Shown here piece by piece: positions 52,301 through 60,767 of a DNA stretch of 64,000 nt. The stretch's first letter is position 1; each line of letters begins with the position of its first letter. The stretch comes from Phycisphaerales bacterium. GTDB lineage: Bacteria; Planctomycetota; Phycisphaerae; Phycisphaerales; SM1A02. The notes below the pieces were generated by a model. The model searched no databases. It saw only the letters and a program-made list of their open reading frames with translations, and had not been told where the DNA came from. The position numbers and the translations under genes were made by a program. The stretch covers positions 96,238 through 160,237 of the forward strand of contig JASMKH010000001.1 in the NCBI GenBank assembly GCA_030749435.1, read 5' to 3'.

Positions 52301-52870
52301 GTGTACGGCTGGTTCCCGTGCGGCAGTGATGGCGACGATCTCGTCGTCTTCAACCCGGCAGATTCGGACTCGGAATTGGAGCGATTCACATTCCCACGTC
52401 AGGGCAAGCGAAGAAGACGTTGCATCAGCGACTTTTTCCGTCCGGTGGACGACGGCGAGCGCGATGTGCTGGGCCTCTCCTGCGTGACGATGGGGCCACG
52501 CATCACCGAGGTCGCCAGGTCGCTCTTTGAGCGCGACGAATACACCGAATACCTCTATGTACACGGCATGGGTGTGGAGTGCGCTGAAGCGCTTGCAGAA
52601 CTCTGGCACAAGCGAATGCGGCAGGAGTTGGGGATCGGCGGCAGCGACAGCCCACACATCGCGAAACTGTTCCAGCAGCAGTACTGCGGAAGCCGGTACT
52701 CCTTCGGGTATCCGGCCTGCCCCGACATGGCAGATCAGGAGAAACTCTTCAGGCTTCTTGCCCCGGACCGGATCGGGTGCGTCCTGACGGAGAACTGGCA
52801 GATCGATCCGGAGCAGAGCACGAGCGCGATTGTCGTGCACCACCCTGAGGCGAAGTACTTCAACGTCTGA
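49331..52870 (+). CDS. metH: Cobalamin-dependent methionine synthase
   Basis: At 1179 residues with all four modules, this is a full-length MetH. Homocysteine domain: LVLDGAMGSTLQDID, zinc cysteines in GLNCATG (about 229) and GGCCGTRPEH (about 295). Folate domain: FFIVGERMNASGSRRFKQLL and CLDINVDY. Cobalamin domain: cap helices, then TVKGDVHDIGKNLVDIILTN with the B12-ligand His near 750. Activation domain: FGYPACPDMADQEKLF near the end. It methylates homocysteine from methyltetrahydrofolate. The ATG at 49331 fits the family start (MTLHDLLSRRPLVLDGAMG); no ribosome site is obvious. The frame upstream to 48614 is a shadow of the LolA-like gene. Confidence 0.98.
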   Translation: MPMTLHDLLSRRPLVLDGAMGSTLQDIDLSIADDYLGHENCVDLLVRSRPELIQSIHESYLQAGCDAVETNTFGANRLVLGEFDASLAEWTIELNREAAEVARAACDAHASAEAPRFVFGSMGPGTRLISLGHVDWDTTLRSYTDQARGLIAGGVDALLIETAQDLLQVKCAINACLAALEESGATPHAVPIFVSLTIEATGTMLLGTDIAAAVAALRSFPVAGLGLNCATGPREMVPHIEYLCRHWDRWVSCVPNAGLPVLVEGRADFPLGPDPMAEAVGDLIGRLGVDLVGGCCGTRPEHIARLVELAAGTPRADRQVVHQPPSCASLYASMSYRQEQSFFIVGERMNASGSRRFKQLLEAEDIDEMVSLGRQQVREGANCLDINVDYAGRDGAGDMARIVSELVRQVDAPIMIDSTQVSVIEAGLRHAGGRSIINSANFEDGVEKFDQLCDLAGTFGAALVIGTIDEDPEEAMARTADRKFGIARRGIARATEVHGLALEDIFIDPLVLPVSTGMDSDRRSALELVEAVRRISSTWPEVQITCGLSNCSFGLKTAARQVLNSVLLWELLDAGLTGAIVHASKIQPMNRIDAAHKQAALDVIYDRRALTHGGTGLPPDAVDERHDPLQHFIDLFGDDEATTDQQDVLERSLEERLQSHVVDGEKRDLEATLDEAMERYTPLEIINDHLLTGMKTVGDLFGSGQMQLPFVLQSAEVMKRAVTHLERHMDRVEGTSRGRVVLATVKGDVHDIGKNLVDIILTNNGWSVRNIGIKRTIEEIVQAWRETGADAIGMSGLLVKSVMVMEENLQALNEMAIDVPVLLGGAALSRHYCESHLREVYRGPVYYGRDAFAGLEICNALAEGRGGAIDAEIDRRLSARSATATRVEHMESAERDEGDVATLDGGRSDVAPVEAIPAAPFFGTRVVSDISLADIYPFINTTALFRGQWGFRRGQRSRGEFLRVLHDEAEPVFERLKRELGESSILQPAVVYGWFPCGSDGDDLVVFNPADSDSELERFTFPRQGKRRRRCISDFFRPVDDGERDVLGLSCVTMGPRITEVARSLFERDEYTEYLYVHGMGVECAEALAELWHKRMRQELGIGGSDSPHIAKLFQQQYCGSRYSFGYPACPDMADQEKLFRLLAPDRIGCVLTENWQIDPEQSTSAIVVHHPEAKYFNV

Positions 52871-52914
52871 ACTGCACGGTGCGAGCGGCAGTGGCGATCA
52901 CCGCACAAAAGCGA

Positions 52915-52946
52915 GCCGGCCGCCGCACCTGAGTGCGGCGGCCGGC
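52915..52946. terminator. Perfect 14-bp stem hairpin, bidirectional terminator between metH and the RRM gene
   Basis: Arms 52915-52928 and 52933-52946 pair perfectly with a CTGA loop. On the plus strand TGTTTCGCATTT follows; on the minus strand TCGCTTTTGTG follows. The element therefore suits both metH (stop 52870) and the convergent RRM gene (stop 52972). Confidence 0.8.
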
Positions 52947-52971
52947 CGATGTTTCGCATTTGAAACCTGTC

Positions 52972-53217
52972 TCAACGCGTCTTGGCGTGTGCCTCGTTGA
53001 CGTTGATGCCACGACCATCAAGGTCGGAGCCATTGAGTGCCTCGATGGCCTTGCGGCCGTCTTCGTCGCTCATTTCGACGAAACCGAAGCCGCGGGAGCG
53101 GCCGGTGTCGCGGTCCATCACGACGTTTGCCGACGTGACATGACCATGCTCGGAGAACATTTCGACGAGATCGTTATCACGAACGCGCCACGGAAGATTT
53201 CCAACAAAGAGCTTCAC
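52972..53217 (-). CDS. Small RRM-type RNA-binding protein
   Basis: An 81-residue single RRM: RNP2 motif KLFVGNLPW at residues 2-10 and RNP1 RSRGFGFVEM at about 40-49, then AIEALNGSDLDGRGINVNEA. Such short RRM proteins are common in cyanobacteria and planctomycetes and bind single-stranded RNA. The start is GTG (53215-53217) with GAGG about 8 nt upstream. It is monocistronic, with its own terminator hairpin and a leader of up to 140 bp. In other bacteria relatives respond to cold, which cannot be judged here. Confidence 0.95.
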   Translation of the reverse strand: MKLFVGNLPWRVRDNDLVEMFSEHGHVTSANVVMDRDTGRSRGFGFVEMSDEDGRKAIEALNGSDLDGRGINVNEAHAKTR

Positions 53218-53316
53218 GGGAGTAACCTCGAACCAGAGCAGTCACAGGGGTAGAAGAACTCGGTATCCGCCTGTGACGCCAGAAACCGGGAGAGCGACCA
53301 CATGGCCGCGCCGCGT

Positions 53317-53347
53317 ATGATACCTGACCTCCGGCAGGGCCGTGCAA
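53317..53347 (-). promoter_or_regulatory. Candidate promoter of the RRM gene
   Basis: On the minus strand TTGCAC (53342-53347) and TATCAT (53317-53322) are separated by 19 nt, somewhat longer than the ideal 17. Transcription would start near 53310, leaving a leader of about 95 nt. Confidence 0.35.
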
Positions 53348-53360
53348 GTTCTGCCAAAAG

Positions 53361-54551
53361 TCAGGGGTCTGCCAGAGAATGACGCAGGACAGCCGCTGAG
53401 AGGCCCTGCGTGGGGTCCTCGGACGTCCATATGGCCAGAACGGCCTTGCCTACCGGTGCCAACGCCGGGAACCCGCTTTGTCGTCCGGCAGACACGCCCG
53501 CAAGGTCGCGAATCTTCACTGGCGTGCCGTCATCGGCCAGTCGGGTCCAGCGGAGCACCGGAGCCTCGCCAGCATCATCAAGCCAGCACACCCAGGCATG
53601 ACCCTCGTGCCAGCAGATGTCGGGCCGTCCGAGGGCCTGCGGCGTGCCGACGTGAATCGGCGCTGTGAATGAGCGGCCTCCATCTGAGGAGAGGGCCACC
53701 CGCACCCCCGGGCGCGCGCCGCCGGATGTCCATGCAGCGGCGACTCGGTCGCCGTCGGCCGCGGCCGCCGGACCATTCACCGGGCATCCGGCGATGATCC
53801 AGTTGTCGCGGTGGACGTCCGTGGGACTCGACCACACGCCCTCGGACAACCGCACGACAGACATGTCACGCCGCTCGGATGCTCCGCGGTCGCGGTAGAG
53901 CGCGCAGGCCGACTCGCCCACACGCACGAGCGCCGTCGGGCAACACTCGCATGTTCGAGGATCGAGGATGGAGGAAACGCCCACGTGGTCGGTGATCAAC
54001 GCCGTGCGGAGCGCCATGTCACCGCCGCCCTCGCCCGCGTGTCCATCACCGGTCATGGCGCGACCATCCAGCCAGATCGCGCGGACGCCGTCTCCTTCGG
54101 GAATCATCGATACGAACCCGTGCTCGGTTTCGGTCCGGTCATCATTGAGCGTTCCGAGCATCGTCCAGGTCGCGCCGCGGTCGGTTGAGCGAGCGACGCC
54201 GATGTCATACGCATAGGTGCCCGGGCCGCTCTGCTGCAGCCAGGTGACGATGAGGGCCCCGTCACCCGCGACGGCGATTTGCGGGGTGTCGGCCCAATTC
54301 ACGAAGAAGTTCCGCCGCTGCGTCACGGTGATGGCAGGCGACCACGAACTGCGGGAGGCGTTGAGATGGCTGACACGAAGTCGCCAGACGTCATCCGATG
54401 TCGCGGTGGCGTGGACCGGTGCGGGCTCCAGCCAACTGAGCCAGGCACCGGCGGAGTCCGGGCACAGTGCCGGTGCCATGGCGTAGGGCTGGCAGGGCGG
54501 CTGTGGGGCCGTCACGACCTGAATGCAGGCCGCAAGTGCGAGGTGAATCAC
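53361..54551 (-). CDS. BNR/sialidase-like beta-propeller protein
   Basis: The 396-residue protein starts at GTG 54551, overlapping the flavoprotein stop (GTGA). Asp-box-like repeats are visible: ARSTDRGATWTMLG near residue 126 (S-x-D-x-G-x-x-W) and ALSSDGGRSFTAPI near 288. RTCECCPTALVRVG and IIAGCPVNGPA are Cys motifs found in a group of exported sialidase-like proteins. A short hydrophobic N-terminus (MIHLALAACIQVV) may be a signal. The sialidase fold is probable, but sialidase activity is not implied because the catalytic Arg triad cannot be identified. Confidence 0.75.
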   Translation of the reverse strand: MIHLALAACIQVVTAPQPPCQPYAMAPALCPDSAGAWLSWLEPAPVHATATSDDVWRLRVSHLNASRSSWSPAITVTQRRNFFVNWADTPQIAVAGDGALIVTWLQQSGPGTYAYDIGVARSTDRGATWTMLGTLNDDRTETEHGFVSMIPEGDGVRAIWLDGRAMTGDGHAGEGGGDMALRTALITDHVGVSSILDPRTCECCPTALVRVGESACALYRDRGASERRDMSVVRLSEGVWSSPTDVHRDNWIIAGCPVNGPAAAADGDRVAAAWTSGGARPGVRVALSSDGGRSFTAPIHVGTPQALGRPDICWHEGHAWVCWLDDAGEAPVLRWTRLADDGTPVKIRDLAGVSAGRQSGFPALAPVGKAVLAIWTSEDPTQGLSAAVLRHSLADP

Positions 54552-55156
54552 CGCGCAGTCTCCGGGACATCATGGACGTGGGTTCGCTTTCCTGCCCAAC
54601 CGCTCAGGATCTCGACCGCAACCTGCGCGCCGATGCCAGCGGCAATCGCGAACTGGCTCGAACCACCGCCGAGCAGACCGGCGACGTAGAGCGTGTCATC
54701 GATCCTGTAAGCGCCGTCATGTTCGAGCATGATGCGGTCTGGTTTGCCTCCACGTGGATGCGACTGCGGGATGCAGGGAAGCCGGTCAATCTCCCACCGC
54801 TTGAAGCCCGTTGCCAGTACGAGCACTTGCGATTGCCAACATCGGCCGGTTCGGCTCCGGGCGAGCCACTGCTCGCCAGATCGTTCGACCGAAATGACCT
54901 CGTCCTCGATCAATGCAGCGGAGCCATACTGATCCACCTGAGACCGCATTCGCTGCAGCACCGCGGCGCCAGTTGTTCCCGGTTCGATGCCGGGCGCATT
55001 CCTCAATACCGCCTTCTCGAGATCGCTTCGCCCATCATCGACAATCAGGACTGTCCGATCGCCAAACCACCGTTTGGGGTGGGCCGACGCGAGCGTCATG
55101 CCGCAGGACAGGCCTCCAACGCCGCCACCAATGATCAGCACATCCACGCTTTGCAT
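54548..55156 (-). CDS. Thioredoxin-reductase-like FAD-dependent oxidoreductase, short
   Basis: From the ATG at 55156, 202 residues. The FAD-binding Rossmann start is VDVLIIGGGVGGLSCGMTLA (GxGxxG), QVLVLATGFKRWEI is the ATG motif, and DDTLYVAGLLGGGSSQFAIAAGIGAQVA matches the second FAD motif of thioredoxin reductases. It is far shorter than true thioredoxin reductase (about 310): the NADPH domain and the CxxC are missing. It may act as a small flavoprotein. It is coupled to the BNR gene by GTGA and divergent from the thioredoxin-like gene. Confidence 0.8.
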   Translation of the reverse strand: MQSVDVLIIGGGVGGLSCGMTLASAHPKRWFGDRTVLIVDDGRSDLEKAVLRNAPGIEPGTTGAAVLQRMRSQVDQYGSAALIEDEVISVERSGEQWLARSRTGRCWQSQVLVLATGFKRWEIDRLPCIPQSHPRGGKPDRIMLEHDGAYRIDDTLYVAGLLGGGSSQFAIAAGIGAQVAVEILSGWAGKRTHVHDVPETAR

Positions 55157-55219
55157 AGGGGGATCATATCTGCCACAATCGACCGACCCGCATCGGTGCG
55201 GGCTTGGAGGTAGTCGATC

Positions 55220-56380
55220 ATGGTGCGAATTCTGGCAGTAGCAGCGGTGGCGTGCGTGGTGGGCAATGCACTGGGGGGCGGCCCGTTTCTGGATCTCTCG
55301 TACGAAGCCGCGCTCAAGAAGTCGGTGGTCGAGAAGAAGCCACTGTTCATCGACTTCTACACGACGTGGTGTGGTCCCTGCAAAAAGCTCGATCGCACCA
55401 CGTGGAAGGATGAGAAGGTCCAGGCGTGGCTGAACAAGCACACCGTGCCACTCAAGCTCGATGCCGAGAAGCACGTGCCACTGTCAAAGCGTCTCAAGAT
55501 TCGTGCGTATCCGACGATGGTCTTTCTGGACGCCAGTGGAGAACCGATCGGTCGCATGGTCGGCTATGTCGACGCGAAGGCGTTCCTCAAGCAGGCTCCG
55601 GCGGCGTTGAAGGGCGAAACTCCGCTCCGCCGTGCTCGCGAAGCATTCGATGCGGAACCGCAATCGATGGCGGCGCGGCTCAAACTCGCCCAAGCGCTTG
55701 CGGCGGCCGAGAAGAATGGTGAGGCCTTGGATCACTTCCGGGTCTGCTGGGTTGACGGGCATACGGACCCGCCATTCTCTGGCGTGCGGCGGAGTTTCCT
55801 GCTCAGCGACCTTTCAAATCTGGCGCGGGCCTATCCCCCCGCCGCTGCAGAAATGCAGCAATGGCACGATGCCGCGCAGCAGGCGGTTGCTGACGGGGAT
55901 GGCGGCTATCAAGTGGCCATGGACTGGGTCGCATTGAGCAAGCGACTGGGGCGCGGCGCGGGCGAGAGGCTTCAGGTTGTCGATGCGATGGATCAGGGAG
56001 TCGGTAGAAATGCGGCGCTTGGGATGATGACCGACGACTTATACGAAACCGGACGGTTATTGGAGTACGCCTCAGTTCGTCCGCTGGCGAACATGCTCCA
56101 ACGTCTGGAGCCGGTGACTCTAGGCGATGAGTTTCCGGACAGGGCTTCAATTCAAGCCAGCATAAACCAACGCACTGCCGTTCGCGGCGTGCGGGACTGG
56201 GAAGTGTGTATGGCGATCGGCAAGCCCAAGGATGCCAAGCAGATCCGCAACGCCATTCTTCAACTCAATGCCGAGGACGAGGTGCGGGCCGCATTCACCG
56301 AGGCGTCGGACCGACTTCGTGACCGCGGCATCGTCGATGTGCCAAGCGCGGAAGTGATTGCTGCGTGGCAGCCTGAGTGA
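55220..56380 (+). CDS. Exported thioredoxin-domain protein
   Basis: A 386-residue protein with an excellent ribosome site (GGAGG 8 nt before the ATG). Signal peptide: MVRILAVAAVACVVGNALG. The thioredoxin fold occupies about residues 25-130: KKPLFIDFYTTWCGPCKKLD with the WCGPC active site, and KIRAYPTMVFLDASGEPIGR with the cis-Pro. The remaining 250 residues are helical with TPR-like character (AARLKLAQALAAAEKNGEAL). It probably reduces or rearranges disulfides outside the cytoplasm. Divergent from the flavoprotein, which could be functionally linked. Confidence 0.9.
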   Translation: MVRILAVAAVACVVGNALGGGPFLDLSYEAALKKSVVEKKPLFIDFYTTWCGPCKKLDRTTWKDEKVQAWLNKHTVPLKLDAEKHVPLSKRLKIRAYPTMVFLDASGEPIGRMVGYVDAKAFLKQAPAALKGETPLRRAREAFDAEPQSMAARLKLAQALAAAEKNGEALDHFRVCWVDGHTDPPFSGVRRSFLLSDLSNLARAYPPAAAEMQQWHDAAQQAVADGDGGYQVAMDWVALSKRLGRGAGERLQVVDAMDQGVGRNAALGMMTDDLYETGRLLEYASVRPLANMLQRLEPVTLGDEFPDRASIQASINQRTAVRGVRDWEVCMAIGKPKDAKQIRNAILQLNAEDEVRAAFTEASDRLRDRGIVDVPSAEVIAAWQPE

Positions 56381-56386
56381 CAGAGA

Positions 56387-56950
56387 TCACTCGGGCTGCT
56401 TCATCCAGTACTCGGTGCCGGGGAGCCCGTCGATACTCTCGGCGTTGAGTTTCTGCGTGAACGAGCGGATTTTTTCGTCGCCCCATTCTTCGGCGTAGTC
56501 GGGAAGTTCGGTGCGGTGGCCTTCGAAGGTGTAGCAGGGGACGCCAAAGCCGCACGAGGTCGCGACGCGTGAGACGTTTAGCCGAATGAGTGCGCGGGTG
56601 CCGGGCAGTTCGGGGAAGTGTGCGCGAAGCGACGCGAAGTCGGCGTGGTCAGGCTCGATGGGTTCGCCCTGCCCCCAGAGCCGAAGGGTTCGCGGCTTCT
56701 CACCGAACGAACAGAACATGATGCACAGTCGACCGTTCTCTCGCAGGTGGGCCATTGTTTCGATGCCGCTCCCATATGAGTCGAGGTATGCCACGGTGTG
56801 TTCGTCAATGACGGCAAAGGTTCCGGCAAGCCCCTTGGGCGAAACGTTCACGTGACCGCTCGGCGACAACGGCGCTGTCGCGACGAAGAACATCTCCTGC
56901 GCCTCGATGAGTTCGCGGTGGGCATCGTGGATCGCGGTGTCGTGTGAAAT
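56387..56950 (-). CDS. Pyridoxamine 5'-phosphate oxidase-family (PPOX) flavin-binding protein, probable ATT start
   Basis: The fold and motifs are clear: RELIEAQEMFFVATAPLSPSG, VNVSPKGLAGTFAVID, VAYLDSYGSGIETMAHLREN, GRLCIMFCSFGEKPRTLRLWG. These belong to the FMN-binding split-barrel PPOX family. The natural start is the problem: the family usually begins about 15 residues before the EAQEMFF block, and in that place lies ATT (56948-56950) with AGGAG 5 nt upstream and no ATG, GTG or TTG. The next ATG upstream (57061) would add 37 basic, low-complexity residues inside the kinase gene. Substrate unknown. Confidence 0.82.
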   Translation of the reverse strand: MSHDTAIHDAHRELIEAQEMFFVATAPLSPSGHVNVSPKGLAGTFAVIDEHTVAYLDSYGSGIETMAHLRENGRLCIMFCSFGEKPRTLRLWGQGEPIEPDHADFASLRAHFPELPGTRALIRLNVSRVATSCGFGVPCYTFEGHRTELPDYAEEWGDEKIRSFTQKLNAESIDGLPGTEYWMKQPE

Positions 56951-56996
56951 GGGGGCTCCTGACTTGGGGCAGTATCGCAGGAGCGGGCAAGGGGGG

Positions 56997-59882
56997 CTAC
57001 CGCGTGGTCGCCGGCGATGCCGCTTGCCGCCGGTGCACCCGCCGCTCGCCGTCGCCAACAAGCAGGTCGCCGGTCTCCGGATCGATGGCGAGCGAACTCA
57101 CGCGGCTCTTGAATGGCCGCATCGAGACGAGCAAGGCCGCGGCGTGCGGGTCCCACACCTGCACGCGGCCGTCGTTCGCGCCGGTGACGAGCCACCGGCC
57201 GTCCTCGGTCCAGAGGAGGTGCGAGATGACGGCGAGGTTGCCGGTGAGCGTTGCTGTGATCTGGCCCGTTGCGATGTCGCACACAAGCACTTTCTTGGAC
57301 TGTGTCGACATGGCGAGCCGCGTGCCGGCGGGGTCGAAGGCGAGCGCATTGGTCCAGCCGAGCCCGGAACGAATGAGTTCACGCCGCCCTTCGTCCACGT
57401 GCCAGGCGAGCACGTCGTCCCCACGCCCACCGAGGGCCGCCCACCCGCCGCCGGGGTGCCACGCAAGGGCGGACACGGACTGAAACGGTGTGATCGTTCT
57501 GGCCGACTCGGCCAGCGGCTCGCCACCGAGCAGCACGGCCGCCGCGCCCGCATCGGCCAGCCCCTCGCCGACGAGGACCCGATCACCCGTTGGGGACACA
57601 GCCGTGGCGGCGATCTGGCGGACCCCGATGGTTGACGCCTCAATGTTGTCCGGGGCATCCGGTGGCGGTTCCGTCGCTGGCGGCCAGGTGATGCGCGCCG
57701 ACTCGCACGACTCGCCCACCGACACGATGTCGCCATGCTGATCGAAGGCCACATCCCACACGATGCTGCGAGGCCCCGGGAAGACCCCAACCTCTTCGAG
57801 CGTACTTCCGCTCACCACGCGAATCGTTCGATCGTTGCCTCCGGTGGCAATCCACCGGGCATCTGCGCTGATCGCGACGCCATGGATCGCGCCGTCATGG
57901 TGCCGCGTCGTGGCGACGGGTCGGTTCATCGTGAGATCCCATCGGGCCAGCCGCCCGTCGGTCGACACCGACGCGGCCCAACTGCCATCCGGGCTCATGG
58001 CGATGTCTTCAACCCGGCCATCGTGGGCGGGCGGCAGCGCCGAGGCGATGCCGTCCTGCAGCCGAAGCACATCGCCCTCCGTGGTGCCGATCAGAACGAC
58101 GCCGCCGTGATGGGCGGCGATGGTGCGTACGGTCTCGAGGTGGCAGGAGCCCAGCGATGTGGGCGTGCTTGCCGGACCATCCAGACGCTCAACCCGCCCG
58201 TCCCGGCGGGCGAGGATCACGTGCGCGCCGTCCCCGGCCACTGCGGCGACGTTCTCGAGCACCCCTCTGGCGGAGGCGCCGTCTTCAATCAGCAGGGTGC
58301 CATCCAGAGTCAGCAGCGCCGCCTCGCCCGACGGCCATCGGGCCGCCTGCCACAGGCCACCACAGTCATTGGCAGCGGGCACGCGGCGCCGGGCGGCGCC
58401 ATCGGGCCGAAGTTCGACCAACCAGCCGTCGTCGGTGGCCATCATTGGAGGGCGAGCGCCCGCGGCGGGCACGAGGGCGTAAGCATTGCCGCGGCCCTCG
58501 CGGGCAAGTCGGCTCCGTCCCGCCGCAACCTCGCCCTGGAGCAGCCGCCAGGGCCAGCGGCGGTCTGCGGTGGGTACGCCTGCCAGGGCCATCTCGGCTG
58601 CTGCCAGATCATGGTGCTCGATGGCCATCGATGCGGCGAGCATGCTTCGCCTGACGGCAATCGCGGTGGCGGCACGGGCCTGTTGCAGCACCGCCACGGT
58701 GGACACCACCACGGTGACGGCCAGCAACACGCCAAGTGCCGTGAGGGCTGGTCGCCGCCGCGCGGTCGACACACACTGCTCAATCAGGCCCGGCGGCCGG
58801 GCTCGGACGCTCAAGCCGTCCGCAGCGCGTCGCAGGTCATCGGCCATCGCGGCTGCCGATTGATACCGGCGGGCTGGAGCTCTGGCCATGGCTACGCGGA
58901 CGATGGCGTCTGCATTGCGGCTGCGCGTGCCGCGACGGGGAAGATGCGGTGGAGCCCCCTCGGTCACGATCCGCGCCGCCTCGGTCAGGTGCACGCCTGT
59001 CAGATCGTACGGCGGCTCGGCTGCGAGGAGTTCATACAGCACGGCCCCGAGCGCGTAGATGTCACTCCGGGCATCAATGGCGGCGCCCGTGAGTTGTTCA
59101 GGGCTCATGTACTGCACGGTGCCGACGAGTTCACCGACCTGGGTGTGCATGGTGGTGACCGCCAGATCGCTGTCGGTGCAGCGGGCGACCCCGAAGTCGA
59201 TGACGCGGGGCCGGCCCGCCCCGTCGACCAGAATGTTGGACGGCTTGAGGTCTCGATGCACGATGCCGTTGAGGTGGCCATGGTGGACCGCATCGCAGAC
59301 CTCGGCCAGCAGCCGGAGCCGCGCCGGCATGTCGAGCGACGCCGTGTCGGCCCATCGGGTTACGGGCTCGCCCGGATCCACATAGTCCATGGCAAACCAC
59401 GGCATCGCGCCATGCCCGATATCAGCGACGCCCGCGGCGTAGATGGCGGCGATGCCGGGGTGGTGGAGTCGGCCAAGGGCTTCGGCCTCAAGTTCAAACC
59501 GCCGCACCGCCCGCAGCGACCGAATGCCGGGCCTGAGCAGTTTGATGGCGACCTCGCGGTGTGGTCGGGCCTGGGTGGCCAGCCACACCTCGCCCATGCC
59601 CCCGGCGCCGATTCTGCGGACCAGGGTGTAGTCGCCGCACTGCATGCCCGCGGCGACCCCGCCTCCCGCTGCGGAGATGGCGTCGACGCGAAGGGCCCGC
59701 ATGCGATCGGTCCACACGGTTTCGGCGTGGGCGTCATCGGCGGCTTCGGCTGCGGCGATCAGAGCCTCGACGTCGGCCCGCTCCGCATCGCTCTGGCAGT
59801 TCGAGTCGAGCCACGCCGCTCGGTCATCGGGTGGGATCGCGGCGACTTGATCAAACAGCGTGCGAAGTCGGTCAAGGCTCAT
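56997..59882 (-). CDS. Membrane Ser/Thr protein kinase with WD40-type sensor domain
   Basis: The 961-residue protein starts at ATG 59882, overlapping the sigma gene by 11 nt. After about 80 residues comes a Hanks-type kinase domain: G-loop RIGAGGMGEVWLA, Lys in VAIKLLRPG, HRDLKPSNILVDG, DFGVARC, GTVQYMSPEQL. A membrane helix lies near residue 385 (ALTALGVLLAVTVVVSTVAV). About 540 outside residues follow with WD40-type repeats (for example IAMSPDGSWAASVSTDGRLARWDL and AIHGVAISADARWIATGGNDRTIRVV). It probably senses an envelope signal and controls the partner ECF sigma factor. All catalytic residues appear intact. Confidence 0.95.
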   Translation of the reverse strand: MSLDRLRTLFDQVAAIPPDDRAAWLDSNCQSDAERADVEALIAAAEAADDAHAETVWTDRMRALRVDAISAAGGGVAAGMQCGDYTLVRRIGAGGMGEVWLATQARPHREVAIKLLRPGIRSLRAVRRFELEAEALGRLHHPGIAAIYAAGVADIGHGAMPWFAMDYVDPGEPVTRWADTASLDMPARLRLLAEVCDAVHHGHLNGIVHRDLKPSNILVDGAGRPRVIDFGVARCTDSDLAVTTMHTQVGELVGTVQYMSPEQLTGAAIDARSDIYALGAVLYELLAAEPPYDLTGVHLTEAARIVTEGAPPHLPRRGTRSRNADAIVRVAMARAPARRYQSAAAMADDLRRAADGLSVRARPPGLIEQCVSTARRRPALTALGVLLAVTVVVSTVAVLQQARAATAIAVRRSMLAASMAIEHHDLAAAEMALAGVPTADRRWPWRLLQGEVAAGRSRLAREGRGNAYALVPAAGARPPMMATDDGWLVELRPDGAARRRVPAANDCGGLWQAARWPSGEAALLTLDGTLLIEDGASARGVLENVAAVAGDGAHVILARRDGRVERLDGPASTPTSLGSCHLETVRTIAAHHGGVVLIGTTEGDVLRLQDGIASALPPAHDGRVEDIAMSPDGSWAASVSTDGRLARWDLTMNRPVATTRHHDGAIHGVAISADARWIATGGNDRTIRVVSGSTLEEVGVFPGPRSIVWDVAFDQHGDIVSVGESCESARITWPPATEPPPDAPDNIEASTIGVRQIAATAVSPTGDRVLVGEGLADAGAAAVLLGGEPLAESARTITPFQSVSALAWHPGGGWAALGGRGDDVLAWHVDEGRRELIRSGLGWTNALAFDPAGTRLAMSTQSKKVLVCDIATGQITATLTGNLAVISHLLWTEDGRWLVTGANDGRVQVWDPHAAALLVSMRPFKSRVSSLAIDPETGDLLVGDGERRVHRRQAASPATTR

Positions 59883-60480
59883 TGGCCTCACCGTCCTGTG
59901 CGAGTCGCTGCTGCAGCCACGCCTTGGCGAAACGCCAATCGTTCTGCACGGTGCGGGTGGTGACTTCGTGCACCCTGGCAATCTCGACATTGCTGAGCCC
60001 GACGACGCATCGAAGCCGGGCGACGTCGGCGCTGCGCGGCGCGCACTGCTCAAGCGTGCCGATGGCTTCGATCAGTCGAATCTCCAGGTCCGTGTCGGTC
60101 GGTGCGTCCGGATCGACCGCGAGCGCGTCTCCGGCTCGGCTCAGTGGCATGGAGTACTTGCCGCCGCCGCGTTTGAGTCTGGTGCGGGCGCGGTGATGAT
60201 CGATCAGCAACTGCTCCATGGCCCGGGCGCAGGCGCCGAAGAAGTGGGCGCGGCTGTCCCACTGCGTATTCACCTTCCTGTGGAGTTTGAGGAACAGTTC
60301 GTGCACCATTGCCGTGGCGGGCAGGCTCTCATGCACGGCGCCCGACCACCGGCCTCCCATGAGGTGCCTGGCCATGGTGTGCAGTTCGTCATAGACGCGT
60401 GCCCAGACTTCGGAGACGGCCTCGTCGTCGCCCGCAAAGGCGGCATTCACCATGTGCGTCATCCCCGGAGTGGTTGGCAT
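59872..60480 (-). CDS. ECF-type RNA polymerase sigma factor, planctomycete kinase-linked group
   Basis: A 202-residue sigma factor (ATG 60480; ATG 60462 is an alternative). Region 2 contains DELHTMARHLMGGRW, ESLPATAMVHELFLKL and SRAHFFGACARAMEQLLIDHHRAR; region 4 has RLRCVVGLSNVEIARVHEVTTRTVQNDWRFAKAWL. This layout (HELFLKL plus FFGACARAMEQLLIDHAR-type) is that of the planctomycete ECF group usually encoded next to Ser/Thr kinases. No anti-sigma factor gene is nearby, consistent with control by kinase phosphorylation. The gene overlaps the kinase gene by 11 nt. Confidence 0.93.
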   Translation of the reverse strand: MPTTPGMTHMVNAAFAGDDEAVSEVWARVYDELHTMARHLMGGRWSGAVHESLPATAMVHELFLKLHRKVNTQWDSRAHFFGACARAMEQLLIDHHRARTRLKRGGGKYSMPLSRAGDALAVDPDAPTDTDLEIRLIEAIGTLEQCAPRSADVARLRCVVGLSNVEIARVHEVTTRTVQNDWRFAKAWLQQRLAQDGEANEP

Positions 60481-60767
60481 GGGACCACTGTACGTGGGTG
60501 TTCCTCGAAAGAAAAGATGCCCCCCGCGTCGATCCAGCCTGAAGGCCACTGTTCAAGGTGCTGGGAAATTGACTTTCCGCGCCCCATCGCCAATGTCGTA
60601 TGCGCCTCATCACGTGGATATGACGGCGCGGTCTGCGACGCGGCAGCGGCCGCAATTCCGGCGGTGATCAGAAAGGGCGTATGGCACCGCGGGGGCTGCG
60701 TTCGTTACGTCGCCACCGCACAGTCAGGAGAGACACCGCCGCCACGGCGGGCGAGAGGAGCCATCAC

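Noticed and set aside
54548..55156. Calling the flavoprotein a thioredoxin reductase
   Set aside because: It lacks the NADPH-binding domain and the CxxC active site and is about 100 residues too short.
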